Shown here one piece after another: positions 11,101 through 21,600 of a DNA stretch of 64,000 nucleotides. Origin of the DNA: Babylonia areolata (taxonomy: Eukaryota > Mollusca > Gastropoda > Neogastropoda > Buccinidae); the NCBI RefSeq assembly GCF_041734735.1, contig NC_134903.1, positions 2,441,828 to 2,505,827 of the forward strand, given 5' to 3'. A program made the position numbers and the translations under genes. The notes beneath the pieces are model-generated. The model saw only the letters and a list, made by a program, of their open reading frames with translations, ran no database searches and was not told where the DNA came from. Each line of letters starts with the position of its first letter. Positions within the stretch are counted from its first letter, which is position 1.

Positions 11101-12115
11101 TCTCAAGTCAGTCATGGCTGTAGTTTTGTCTGTGTGTCTCAAGTCAGTCATCACTGTAGTTTTGTCTGTGTGTGTCAAGTCAGTCATCAGTGTAGTTTTG
11201 TCTGTGTGTGTCTCAAGTCAGTCATGGCTGTAGTTTTGTCTGTGTGTCTCAAGTCAGTCATGGCTGTAGTTTTGTCTGTGTGTCTCAAGTCAGTCATCAG
11301 TGTAGTTTTGTCTGTGTGTGTCTCAAGTCAGTCATGGCTGTAGTTTTGTCTGTGTGTCTCAAGTCAGTCATGGCTGTAGTTTTGTCTGTGTGTCTCAAGT
11401 CAGTCATGGCTGTAGTTTTGTCTGTGTGTCTCAAGTCAGTCATGGATGTAGTTTTGTCTGTGTGTCTCAAGTCAGTCATGGCTGTAGTTTTGTCTGTGTG
11501 TCTCAAGTCAGTCATGGCTGTAGTTTTGTCTGTGTGTGTCTCAAGTCAGTCATGACTGTAGTTTTGTCTGTGTGTGTCTCAAGTCAGTCATGGCTGTAGT
11601 TTTGTCTGTGTGTCTCAAGTCAGTCATGGCTGTAGTTTTGTCTGTGTGTGTCTCAAGTCAGTCATCAGTGTAGTTTTGTCTGTGTGTCTCAAGTCAGTCA
11701 TGGCTGTAGTTTTGTCTGTGTGTGTCTCAAGTCAGTCATCACTGTAGTTTTGTCTGTGTGTCTCAAGTCAGTCATGGCTGTAGTTTTGTCTGTGTGTCTC
11801 AAGTCAGTCATGGCTGTAGTTTTGTCTGTGTGTGTCTCAAGTCAGTCATGACTGTAGTTTTGTCTGTGTGTCTCAAGTCAGTCATGGCTGTAGTTTTGTC
11901 TGTGTGTGTCTCAAGTCAGTCATGGCTGTAGTTTTGTCTGTGTGTCTCAAGTCAGTCATCAGTGTAGTTTTGTCTGTGTGTCTCAAGTCAGTCATCAGTG
12001 TAGTTTTGTCTGTGTGTCTCAAGTCAGTCATCACTGTAGTTTTGTCTGTGTGTCTCAAGTCAGTCATGGCTGTAATTTTGTCTGTGTGTCTCAAGTCAGT
12101 TGTCAGTGTGTGCCT
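8102..12115. repeat. 4-kb minisatellite carrying the exon d 5' splice site, 36/38-bp unit
   Basis: Roughly 105-110 tandem units of 36 or 38 bp (one TG step of difference; a minority are shortened). Each has TCTCAA|GTCAGT, the last six exon bases plus donor, followed by CATCACTGTAGTTTTGTCTG or CATGGCTGTAGTTTTGTCTG. The array starts exactly at the true junction (8107-8118), making it the longest splice-donor array in the window. Successive units mix a few variants (CACTG, GGCTG, CAGTG, CGCTG), which suggests blockwise expansion. Confidence 0.95.
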
Positions 12116-12462
12116 GTCACTGTAGTGGTACAGGTGTCTTCAGGAAGGGGGGGTTATTCAGCATCAAGGGAAAGGCAGGTGTATGATGGTATTGCTGTAG
12201 GTGTATGATGGTATTGCTGTAGGTGTATGATGGTATTGCTGTGCCTGTTGCTAATGCTTATAAGCATCTTGGAATTATGTTTTCCACTCGTCTGAGTTTT
12301 GTAGCTGCCTGCAGAGATCTTTCCAGTAAAGCCAGATAAAGTTACTAAATATTATGAAAAAAAAATGCTTATTTAAAATAACGATTCTCTGGACCCCCCC
12401 CCCCACCCCTCCCTCCTCCACACGAAGGACTTGACAAGCACACACACACTGCTTGTCGTCAG
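12116..12462. other. Intronic remainder before exon e
   Basis: Contains three short tandem copies of GGTGTATGATGGTATTGCTG at 12177-12242, then unique sequence and a C-rich tract before acceptor cgtcag at 12462. No gene seen. Confidence 0.6.
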
Positions 12463-12622
12463 GTCAGAGATGCACCAGACATCCATACGGCTGCGGTTCG
12501 GCCTGATCCTGGAGGCGTACTGCCGGGGGTGTGGTCACTACCTCAAGACGCTGTCCCAGCAGGTGGAGGCCCTGGACAAGCTGACCAAGCTGACCGACAC
12601 ACTGAAAGCCGACGTCACTAGC
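12463..12622 (+). CDS. PIK3CA: PIK3CA-like exon e (helical-to-kinase linker)
   Basis: One base completing lysine plus 53 codons: [20 protein letters not shown] then [17 protein letters not shown], matching human [20 protein letters not shown]. It ends in phase 0 with AGC before donor GTGAGT at 12623. The last 28 bases begin a 66-bp tandem repeat, and a second good donor lies 198 bp on at 12821, also in phase. Using it would add 66 residues. The first donor gives a length like the human linker and is preferred. Confidence 0.9.
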
Positions 12623-12835
12623 GTGAGTATAACTGACTTTGAGGCCCTGACCAAGCTGACCGACACACTGAAAGCCGACGTCACTAGCGCGAGTATGACT
12701 GACTTTGAGGCCCTGACCAAGCTGACCGACACACTGAAAGCCGACGTCACTAGCGCGAGTATGACTGACTTTGAGGCCCTGACCAAGCTGACCGACACAC
12801 TGAAAGCCGACGTCACTAGCGTGAGTATAACTGAC
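12595..12835. repeat. 66-bp in-frame tandem repeat of exon e end plus donor
   Basis: Four copies of a 66-bp (22-codon) unit starting at cgacacactg (12595, 12661, 12727, 12793). The unit encodes [11 protein letters not shown] plus the first intron bases read through as [11 protein letters not shown]. The donor is GTGAGT in copies 1 and 4 and GCGAGT in copies 2 and 3. The frame stays open through all four. Confidence 0.93.
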
Positions 12836-13625
12836 TTTCAGACTCACTGGGTGGTTGTCTGGACGCTAGTCATTCAGACACGCTGAAAGCTGACGTCACC
12901 AGCATGAGTATATACTGACTTTCAGGGGTCTGGACGCAAGTTACTGGACGCAGTGAAAGCTGACGTCTCCAGCGAGAGTATATACTGACTTTCAGATGCA
13001 CTGTTGGTGGTCTGGACGCTAGTCATTCAGACACGCTGAAAGCTGACTTTCAGACTCACTGGGTGGTGGTCTGGACACTAGTCATTCAGACATGCTGAAA
13101 GCTGACTTTCAGACTCACTGGGTGGTGGTCTGGACACTAGTCATTCAGACACGCTGAAAGCTGACTTTCAGACTCACTGGGTGGTGGTCTGGACACTAGT
13201 CATTCAGACACGCTGAAAGCTGACTTTCAGACTCACTGGGTGGTGGTCTGGACACTAGTCATTCAGACACGCTGAAAGCTGACTTTCAGACTCACTGGGT
13301 GGTGGTCTGGACACTAGTCATTCAGACACGCTGAAAGCTGACTTTCAGACTCACTGGGTGGTGGTCTGGACACTAGTCATTCAGACACGCTGAAAGCTGA
13401 CTTTCAGACTCACTGGGTGGTGGTCTGGACACTAGTCATTCAGACACGCTGAAAGCTGACTTTCAGACTCACTGGTGGTGGTCTGGACGCTAGTCATTCA
13501 GACACGCTGAAAGCTGACTTTCAGACTCACAGGGTGGTGGTCTGGACGCTAGTCATTCAGACACGCTGAAAGCTGACGTCACCAGTGTGAGTATAACTGA
13601 CTTCAGACTCACTGGTGGTCTGGAT
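12836..13625. repeat. ~58-bp minisatellite derived from exon e end
   Basis: About 12 units containing ACGCTGAAAGCTGACTTTCA and GTGGTGGTCTGGACACTAGT. The outer units keep GCTGACGTCACCAG and GTGAGTATAACTGACTT, so this block arose from a decayed copy of the exon e junction and then expanded without the splice site. Confidence 0.9.
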
Positions 13626-14557
13626 GCTAGCAGGCATGCCTGCCATCACTGAGGGCCCGTATTTGTCCAGGAAAGTTGATAAAATGGACAGGGTGTCCCG
13701 GTAATATGGATATTTGCTGCATGTCCTGGAAAATAAAAGAAATCCGACCATAACATTTTTTTCTTCTGAAGTGTCAAGTGGGTACAAGTGTACCCTCACA
13801 TGGCTTTCCAATCATTGCTGAAAACACTCTGTTAAGACTAACGGAAATACCGTTACTGAAGTCACTTCGTGAAAAGCTGGAACTGTCCAAACTGTACCAA
13901 AGCCATTTTGTGAAAGTCTGCTCGATTTGTGTCACCGGTGAAGTAACTTTGACAAGACCAGTGTACATGTGAGCTAGCACCGACCGTGTATGTTTGCCAA
14001 GATGTTCCTGAAAATGATACCCTGTCCCTGATTCTAATGTGTGTTGTTCCTGAAAAGCAAATTGGGAGGTAGGCATGCCTGTGCTGGCCACTTGGACGAG
14101 ACGACAGGTCAAGGTCCCGTGTGTGAGCATATGTGTAGCACAAAGAATGTGTGTGTGTGTGCTCAGAGCCAGCTATTTACAAGTATTATTGTTATTATTA
14201 TCATTATGATAATTGTGTGTGTAAGAGAGAGAGAGATCTTCAGTTTAACGTCTGTTCACTAGAAGTGTTATCAGATGGAACGAAGAGAGATAGTGGGTGA
14301 AAGAGAGGGAATGCGTGTGGATATTAGTGTAGGAAAGTGTTATGTATGTTTTAGTGGCATTGAAAATAGTCTATTATTAGAAATGAAAAGTTTAAAGAGA
14401 TGGTGGTGCGTAATAATTCAGATGTTACAGGGGGGAAATCAGGTTTATGCATATCAACAAGTATTAACTTACAACATCAACTAGTATTAACTCACAGCGA
14501 TGTAAATATAGATAACGACATTGAATTAAAATACATCAAAGGAGGATAGCAACTGGA
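13626..14557. other. Mostly unique intronic sequence
   Basis: Short TG/GA runs near 14145 and 14225. No gene, RNA or recognised element. Confidence 0.5.
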
Positions 14558-15176
14558 CTTTAACCCTTTCACCGCCATGCTCGCATTTATGCACAGGCGT
14601 GGTAGAGGACCCATGTCACTGAAAGGTGACCATTCATTGGTCAGTTATCCATGAACCTGCTGCTCTTAATGTTCAGTGGTAGGATAGGCCATATTTTCTT
14701 TACATCGCAGGGGGAATCCCCAGCTATTCTTAGCCACTATCTTTTCTGTGTTTATACCACAAGGGAATTTTGTACTCTAAATTGACTGGCGGTGAGACGG
14801 GCGCAATAGCCGAGTGGTTAAAGCATTGGACTGTCAATCTGAGGGTCCCGGGTTTGAATCACGGTGACGGCGCCTGGTGGGTGAAGGGTGGAGATTTTTA
14901 CGATCTCCCAGGTCAACATATGTGCAGACCTGCTAGTGCCTGAACCCCCTTCGTGTGTATATGCAAGCAGAAGATCAAATACGCACGTTAAAGATCCTGT
15001 AATCCATGTCAGCGTTTGGTGGGTTATGGAAACAACAACATACCCAGCATGAACACCCCCGAAAACGGAGTATGGCTGCCTACATGGCGGGGTAAAAACG
15101 GTCATACATGTAAAAGCCCACTCATGTGCATACGAGTGAACGCAGAAGAAGAAGACTGGTGGTGAAAGGGTTAAAA
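14558..15176. mobile_element. MITE-like inverted-repeat element split by a SINE
   Basis: Left end TTTAACCCTTTCACCGCCA (14560) pairs with right end CTGGTGGTGAAAGGGTTAAA (15157-15176), whose reverse complement is nearly identical. Without the SINE A copy inside it, the element is about 260 bp with no coding capacity, which fits a non-autonomous DNA transposon. Similar TTAAC-CNTTC ends occur at 21297, 25948 and 32337. Confidence 0.7.
14796..15153 (+). mobile_element. SINE A, full-length, inside the MITE-like element
   Basis: Same head, body and GAAGAAGAA tail as the 4.4-kb copy. Flanked by GACTGGCGGTGA (14784-14795) and GACTGGTGGTGA (15154-15165), a 12-bp target-site duplication with one mismatch. 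The target is the right terminal repeat of the host element, so this is the younger insertion. Confidence 0.92.
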
Positions 15177-15225
15177 TTCCGGAAAACATTCCAAGCAATG
15201 AATAACGGTTGTGTGTGTGTGACAG

Positions 15226-15335
15226 GACGACCACATGCGGTTCCTTCAGGAGCAGCTCCAGCAGCCGGACTATCAGGAGGCGCTGTGTAACCTCCCCTCT
15301 CCCCTCAACCCTTCACAGACATTGGGCAAACTACG
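15226..15335 (+). CDS. PIK3CA: PIK3CA-like exon f (start of kinase N-lobe)
   Basis: 36 codons plus two bases: DDHMRFLQEQLQQPDYQEAL then SPLNPSQTLGKL, matching human VQMKFLVEQMRRPDFMDAL and SPLNPAHQLGNL. It starts in phase 0 after gacag at 15225 and ends with CG of a split arginine before GTCTGT at 15336. Confidence 0.9.
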
Positions 15336-15359
15336 GTCTGTTGGCTTCTCTCTGTGTGT

Positions 15360-17120
15360 GGCTGGTGGCTGTGATTGTTATAGTGTGTGTTTGGGGGGGT
15401 GGTTGGTGGTGGTGGCTGTGATTGTTGTAGTGTGTGGGTGTGTGGTGGTGGCTGTGATTGTTGTAGTGTGTGTGTGGGGGGGTGGTTGGTGGTGGTGGCT
15501 GTGATTGTTGTAGTGTGTGGGTGGTTGGTGGTGGTGGTTGTGATTGTTGTAGTGTGTGTGTGTGGGTGGTTGGTGGTGGTGACTGTGATTGTTGTAGTGT
15601 GTGTGGGTGTGTGGCTGGTGGCTGTGATTGTTGTAGTGTGTGTGGGTGGTTGGTGGTGGTGGCTGTGATTGTTGTAGTGTGTGTGGGTGGTTGGTGGTGG
15701 TGGCTGTGATTGTTGTAGTGTGTGTGGGTGGTTGGTGGTGGTGGCTGTGATTGTTGTATGTGGGTGTGTGGGTGGTTGGTGGTGGTGGCTGTGATTGTTG
15801 TAGTGTGTGTGGGTGGTTGGTGGTGGCTGTGATTGTTGTAGTGTGTGTGGGTGGTTGGTGGTGGTGGCTGTGATTGTTGTAGTGTGTGTGGGTGGTTGGT
15901 GGTGGTGGCTGTGATTGTTGTAGTGTGTGTGGGTGGTTGGTGGTGGTGGCTGTGATTGTTGTATGTGGGTGTGTGGGTGGTTGGTGGTGGTGGCTGTGAT
16001 TGTTGTAGTGTGTGGGTGGTTGGTGGTGGTGGCTGTGATTGTTGTATGTGGGTGTGGGTGGTTGGTGGTGGTGGCTGTGATTGTTGTAGTGTGTGGGTGG
16101 TTGGTGGTGGTGGCTGTGATTGTTGTAGTATGAGTGGGTGGATGGTGGTGGTTGTGATTGTTGTAGTGTGTGTGGGTGGTTGGTGGTGGTGGCTGTGATT
16201 GTTGTAGTGTGTGGGTGGTTGGTGGTGGTGGCTGTGATTGTTGTAGTGTGTGGGTGGTTGGTGGTGGTGGCTGTGATTGTTGTATGTGGGTGGTTGGTGG
16301 TGGTGGCTGTGATTGTTGTAGTGTGTGTGGGTGGGTGGTGGTGGTGGCTGTGATTGTTGTAGTGTGTGTGGGTGGTTGGTGGTGGTGGCTGTGATTGTTG
16401 TATGTGCGTGTGGGTGGTTGGTGGTGGTGACTGTGATTGTTGTAGTGTGTGTGGGTGTGTGGCTGGTGGCTGTGATTGTTGTAGTGTGTGTGGGTGGTTG
16501 GTGGTGGTGGCTGTGATTGTTGTAGTGTGTGGGTGTGTGGCTGGTGGCTGTGATTGTTGTAGTGTGTGTGTGGGGGGTGGTTGGTGGTGGCTGTGATTGT
16601 TGTAGTGTGTGTGGGTGGTGGTGGCTGTGATTGTTGTAGTGTGTGTGGGTGGTTGGTGGTGGCTGTGATTGTTGTAGTGTGTGTGGGTGGTTGGTGGTGG
16701 CTGTGATTGTTGTAGTGTGTGTGGGTGGTTGGTGGTGGTTGTGATTGTTGTAGTGTGTGTAGGTGGTTGGTGGTGGCTGTGATTGTTGTAGTGTGTTGGT
16801 GGGGGGTGGGGGTGGGTGGTGGTGGTGGCTGTGATTGTTGTAGTGTGTGTGTGGGGGGTGTGGGTGGTGGTGGTGGCTGTGATTGTTGTAGTGTGTGTGT
16901 GGGGGGTGTGGGTGGTGGCCGTGATTGTTGTAGTGTGTGTGGGTGGTTGGTGGTGGTGGCTGTGATTGTTGTAGTGTGTGGGTGGGTGGTGGTGGTGGTT
17001 GTGATTGTAGTGTGTGTGGGTGGTTGGTGGTGGTGGCTGTGATTGTTGTCGTGTGTGTGGGGGAGGTGTGGGTGGTGGTGGTGGCTGTGTGTGGGTGGTG
17101 GTGATGGTGATTGTTGTAAT
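15360..17120. repeat. ~41-bp G/T minisatellite in intron f
   Basis: About 42 units containing GGCTGTGATTGTTGTAGTGT and GGGTGGTTGGTGGTGG, with many GTGG slips (30-50 bp). It starts about 25 bp inside the intron, so unlike introns a and d the donor itself is not repeated. The strand is almost purely G and T. Confidence 0.92.
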
Positions 17121-17826
17121 GTGTTGTGTGTGTGTTTCTGTTGTGTGTGTGTATATGTTTCTGTTACATGTGTGTGTGCGCGCGTGTGTTTATTTCTGTT
17201 GTGTGTGTGTATATGTTTCTGTTACATGTGTGTGTGTGTGTGTGTGGAAAATGATAATTTGTTGATATGTGTGTGGGGTGGTGGTGGTGGTTATTGTCTT
17301 AGTATGTTGTGTGTGTGTGTGTCTGTGTGTGTGTGTGTGAGAGTGGAAAATCATGATTTCTTGAATTCTCTATGTGTGAGTTGGTGGTGGTGGTAATTGT
17401 GTGTGTGTGTGTGTGTGAATTATGATCTGTTGATTTCTATGTGTGTGTGTGTGAGTGGGGTAGGTGTTGGGGAATGAGTGTATGAAGTGCATGTGTGTGT
17501 GTGTATACATGTGTATATATATATCTCTGTGTGTATTTACACATGTGTGCGTGTGTGTATACATGTGTATATATATCTTTGTGTGTATTTACACGTGTGT
17601 GTGTGTGTGTGTACATGTGTATATATATCTTTGTGTGTATTTACACGTGTGTGTGTGTGTGTATACATGTGTATATATATCTTTGTGGGTATTTACACGT
17701 GTGTGTGTGTGTGTGTGTATACATGTGTATATATTTGTGTGTATTTACACGTGTGTGTGTGTGTGTGTATACATGTGTATATATATCTTTGTGTGTATTT
17801 ACATGTGTGTGTGTGTGTGTGTGTTA
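17121..17826. repeat. TG and ~60-bp TATA/TG tandem repeat before exon g
   Basis: TG runs, two copies of TATATGTTTCTGTTACATGT, then about six units containing TATACATGTGTATATATATC and GTATTTACACGTGTG (17505-17815). It ends at acceptor ttacag (17829). Confidence 0.85.
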
Positions 17827-17829
17827 CAG

Positions 17830-17951
17830 GCAGGCGGACTGTCAGGTGATGACGTCCAAGAAGCTGCCGCTGTGGTTGGTTTGGGACAACCCGGACAGCA
17901 TGGCGGACATCGGGGAGTGCCAGTACTTCATCATGTTCAAAAATGGAGACG
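17830..17951 (+). CDS. PIK3CA: PIK3CA-like exon g (kinase P-loop and ATP lysine)
   Basis: Encodes QADCQVMTSKKLPLWLVW then CQYFIMFKNGD. MTSKKLPLWL corresponds to the human P-loop strand MSSAKRPLWL, and the lysine of IMFKNGD to ATP-binding K802. The first base completes the arginine from exon f. The exon ends with G of the split aspartate (FKNG-D-D-LRQD) before donor GTGAGA at 17952. Confidence 0.92.
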
Positions 17952-18556
17952 GTGAGACTGGACCAGAAGGTTTTAACAATGATGATAATAATAATAATAA
18001 GTATTTATATAGCGCTGAATCTTGTGCAGAGACAAATCAAAGCGTTTTCACACCAGTCATTCACACGCATGCATAACTCTAAACTTGAGAAACTTGTTTT
18101 GTTTTTTGTACATAAACCAAATGATTGTGAAGTGACATGCTTGTTAGTGCAGTTTACTTGTGTCGATATAGACTTTAGAGCAATTTTAAATTTGGTTTGT
18201 GTGTGGACACGTATGAATTCTAAATAGTCAAGCTGTGTCATAGGGCAGTTTTCTTACTTCATCAAAATAACTGTATGGATCAGCTTTCTGTAAAACTTTC
18301 GTACTTTTCAGCTACCCAAGGTAGGCTTTAGTCAGAAGATTGGAGGCATGAAGATTCTCCAGATTACAGTGATTAGCATCAGTTATACAGCCAAACTTGT
18401 GCTGCGGGTCAGTGCGGTAAAGCTTGCCATTTTGTCATGGGCGTAAGAAATTCAAGTCGTTGCAAAATACATTTCTCTGAGGTCAGCAGTTGAACTCGGA
18501 GCTGAACGATTTGTTTGGCCAGTCGTGGCATGAGTCGATCCTCAACATGCTCTGAA
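17952..18556. other. Intronic sequence, no gene
   Basis: A short ATAATA run at 17982. The stretch TAGCGCTGAATCTTGTGCAG at 18010 has a close match at about 19302, so both may be parts of one dispersed repeat with internal similarity to other copies. Not classified. Confidence 0.45.
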
Positions 18557-18571
18557 TCACTCTCATAAGTT

Positions 18572-18930
18572 CTTCTTCTTCTGCGTTCACTCATATGCAC
18601 ACGAGTGGGTTTTTACGTGTATGACCGTTTTTACCCCGCCATGTAGGCAGCCATACTCCGTTTTCGGGGGAATGTGCATGCTGGGTATGTTCTTATTTCC
18701 ATAACCCACCAAACGCTGATATGGATTACAGGATCTTTAACGTGCGTATTTGATCTTCTGCTTGCATATACACACGAAGGGGGTTCAGGCACTAGCAGGT
18801 CTGCACATAGGTTGACCTGGCAGATCGTAAAAATCTCCACCCTTTACCCACCAGGCGCCGTCACCGTGATTCGAACCCGGGACCCTCAGATTGACAGTCC
18901 AACGCTTTAACCACTCGGCTATTGCGCCCG
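18572..18930 (-). mobile_element. SINE A, full-length, with 15-bp target-site duplication
   Basis: Minus-strand copy with TTCTTCTTC tail at left and GCTATTGCGCCCGTC head at right. Flanked by identical TCACTCTCATAAGTT at 18557-18571 and 18931-18945. This is the clearest retroposition signature in the window and defines the element ends precisely. Confidence 0.95.
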
Positions 18931-18945
18931 TCACTCTCATAAGTT

Positions 18946-19389
18946 AACTTCCTACATTCTCCACATTGCCCAACATATCTTTCACACGTGCTCCAACGCT
19001 AAGCAGGGCACAACTGCTAGTGTGCAGGTATCATACAGAATTTTGCTCTCAATAACATGAAGTCAAAATTTTGTCAAACTTTGGAATTTCGAGACAGATT
19101 TCATACCAGAACATTTGGTTATAGAATTTGCTCCTGCCCCCCCTTCACAAAAGAAAAAAGACAGTAAGATAAAAGAAAATGAAACTGAAATAAATTATGG
19201 ACTTTTGACTGTAAGATTGCGGAAAGGTGATAAAAAAAATGATAATGACGATGATGTTGATAATAATGACAATGATAAAAATAAGAATGAATGTACTTAC
19301 ATAGCGCTGAATCGTGGAGAGAAGACAAACTAAAGCTCTTTCATACCAGACATTCACATGCGTGCACAACTCTGAAGTGAAAAGGGATG

Positions 19390-19432
<43 letters not shown>

Positions 19433-19600
19433 ACACACATGCATACATGCGCTTACACACACAGACACACACACACACACACACACACAGACATGCACAC
19501 AGACACACACACAGACACAGACACACACAGACACGCCCACATGCACACCGACACACACGCCCACACACGCCCACACAAACACACACACATATATATAGGC
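18946..19600. other. Intronic sequence ending in CA microsatellite
   Basis: 18946-19380 is unique apart from a GATAATGAC-rich tract (19228-19290). 19388-19600 is an imperfect CA/CAGACA microsatellite. Cysteine-, threonine- or histidine-rich frames here are repeat artefacts. Confidence 0.7.
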
Positions 19601-19668
19601 ATGCATGCACGCATACATCCAAAGTCTAAGACGATGAACTATCAGTAAGGCATGAAGAAAGGCTGTGA

Positions 19669-19779
<111 letters not shown>

Positions 19780-19799
19780 TGAGTGCTTCTCGGGGAAGT

Positions 19800-20115
19800 C
19801 TTTTCTTCTCCTCCTCCTGCTTTTTGTGGGCTGCAAGTCCCATGTTGACTGATGTGTATGTATATGTATGACTGTTTTACAGTCCATTCACGCAGCCATG
19901 CTCCGTTTTCCTGTGTGGGCAGGCTGGGTACGTTGTTGTTTCCATAACCTACAGAATAATAGCATACATTTTGTGATCTTAAATGTGGATATTTCAAATT
20001 TTGCTTGCTTATACACATAAAGGGGTGCAGGCGCTAGGTAGGTCTGCACATTTATTGGCATGGGAGGTCAGTTTCAGTGCAGCAGAACTTGGGATTGAAC
20101 TCTAGAAACCTGGGT
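19800..20115 (-). mobile_element. SINE A, old diverged copy
   Basis: The reverse complement retains the order of SINE A blocks: a degenerate head at about 20110, TGCAGACCTA, a cattgtgtgta-type block, the GGAGCATGGCTGCGTG equivalent of the body marker, and a GAGGAGGAGAAG tail near 19805. Clearly more diverged than the 18.6-kb copy, hence older. Confidence 0.7.
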
Positions 20116-20489
20116 GAGAGTCCAGCCCTGTAACTATTTTGCCCCCTCACCCATTGTCTCCGGGAAGTCAGGGCTGGGGGAGCAGTTCTGCTTTATGTGG
20201 AGTTCTGTATCAGCAATTTTTTTTCTTCTTCATTTTCTCTTTGTTTCAGTGTTACGACATGCACTTTCATTTAAGCTGCTACTGGAGCCTGGCTGCAAAC
20301 ATTTCAGTGTTACGGAAAAAAAGTCAGCAGCTCACACCCATGAAATTTTTCCAATGGTTAGGATGTCAGGGTCTCTCAGTATAGTATCTCCACTATCTGG
20401 AAATTCTGCACAAGAAATTCTCCTCTTTTTTATCGCTCTCTTTGTTTCTGGCCAGTTCTTTTTCTGTCATGTTTTTCTCTCTTTTTTTC

Positions 20490-20695
20490 TGCCTTGCCTG
20501 CCAGTTCACCACCATTCTCTGTTGTAGAAGATTGGACTCCTGCCTGCCTTCCTATGCCAAGCCCTAGACACCAGGGATATGAGCTCTTTGTCCTGATGAC
20601 CTGGAAAGGCTACCAGTCCTTAAAACATTTCAACTTTAAACTTTCTTCCTTGCTATGGACCTTATACCTTTTTAGCCTTTAACCTTTTTATGTGC
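20490..20695 (+). mobile_element. SINE C 3' part
   Basis: Shares CTGCCTTCCTATGCCAAGCC-CTAGACAC, a GATATGA...GATGACC block and a CTTTAACCTTT end with the copies at 30.8 and 31.9 kb. The head is missing or unrecognisable. Confidence 0.55.
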
Positions 20696-20712
20696 CTTTC
20701 ACAGGATGAGTC

Positions 20713-21050
20713 TGTATGGACGCAGTAGCCAAGTGGTTAAAGCGTTGGACTTTCAATCTGAGGGTCCGGGGTTTGAATCTCGGTAACGGCGCCTGGTGGG
20801 TAAACCACCAGAGATTTTTCTGATCTCCCACGTCAACATATATGCAGACTTGCTAGTGCCTGATCCCCCATTGTGTGTATATACACACAGAAGATCAAAT
20901 ACGCACGTCAGAGATCCTGTAATTCATGTCGGCGTTCGGTAGGTTATGGAAACAAGAACATACCCAGCATGCACACCCCCAAAAACGGAGTATGGCTGTG
21001 TACATGGTGGGGTAAATAATCAAAACGATCATGCATGTAAAATGTTGTAT
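20713..21050 (+). mobile_element. SINE A, diverged copy
   Basis: Head GGACGCAGTAGCCAAGTGG with B box GGTTTGAATC; the body retains GGAGTATGGCTGTG and TACATGGTGGGGTAAA. The tail is lost into TG-rich sequence. Several differences from the young copies. Confidence 0.8.
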
Positions 21051-21296
21051 GGCTGTATGAGTGTGTATGTGTGTGTGACTGAAATCTGATTGAATGACAC
21101 AGGAAACAAATGATGAGTGCCCATTGGCAGCTTTCAGTCGGCTCTGCCCAGGTAGCCTGTTGTGCAAATGACCCAGTGTTTGTAAGTTTGTAAAGCGCTT
21201 AGGGCTTGGTCTCCAACCGAGGATAGGTGCTGTATAAGTATCAATATCATCATCATCATATGGGTTTCTGTCCCTTTAATTAAACCTTTATAACCT

Positions 21297-21600
21297 TTAA
21301 CTCATTCTGCTCCATGTACGAGTTAACTGGTACCATGATTACTTCCCCTGTGGGCCAGATGCGCGTATTCTCGTTCCAATACACTGTTCTGATTTCATTT
21401 ATACTTGCTTGGTACAGTTGCCGTTCTGAGCTGAACCATTTAAACCATGAAAAACAAAGCTTTGTTCATTCCATTAGATTAACAATTCTCCCATTGATTT
21501 TCACTTTTGTGAACAACCTTACCTTTTACTGCAGTGGTCTCATGTAGTGCTGTTCCAGGGGAGTTGTAGCAGGCAGGTAGCAGTGGTGTAGAATGAGTTA
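21297..21600. mobile_element. MITE-like inverted-repeat element
   Basis: Left end TTTAACTCATTCTGCTCCA (21295) and right end GTGTAGAATGAGTTAAATTA (about 21583) are inverted copies of each other. About 300 bp and non-coding. The right end became the seed of the following minisatellite. Confidence 0.65.

Noticed and set aside
8102-12115. CRISPR-like appearance (36-bp repeats)
   Set aside because: Units are head to tail with no unique spacers, in an animal intron; it is a minisatellite.
12431-12886. Single 151-residue exon covering exon e and its repeats
   Set aside because: Homology ends at the first donor, so a shorter exon is preferred. The longer form is listed as a finding rather than as the annotation.
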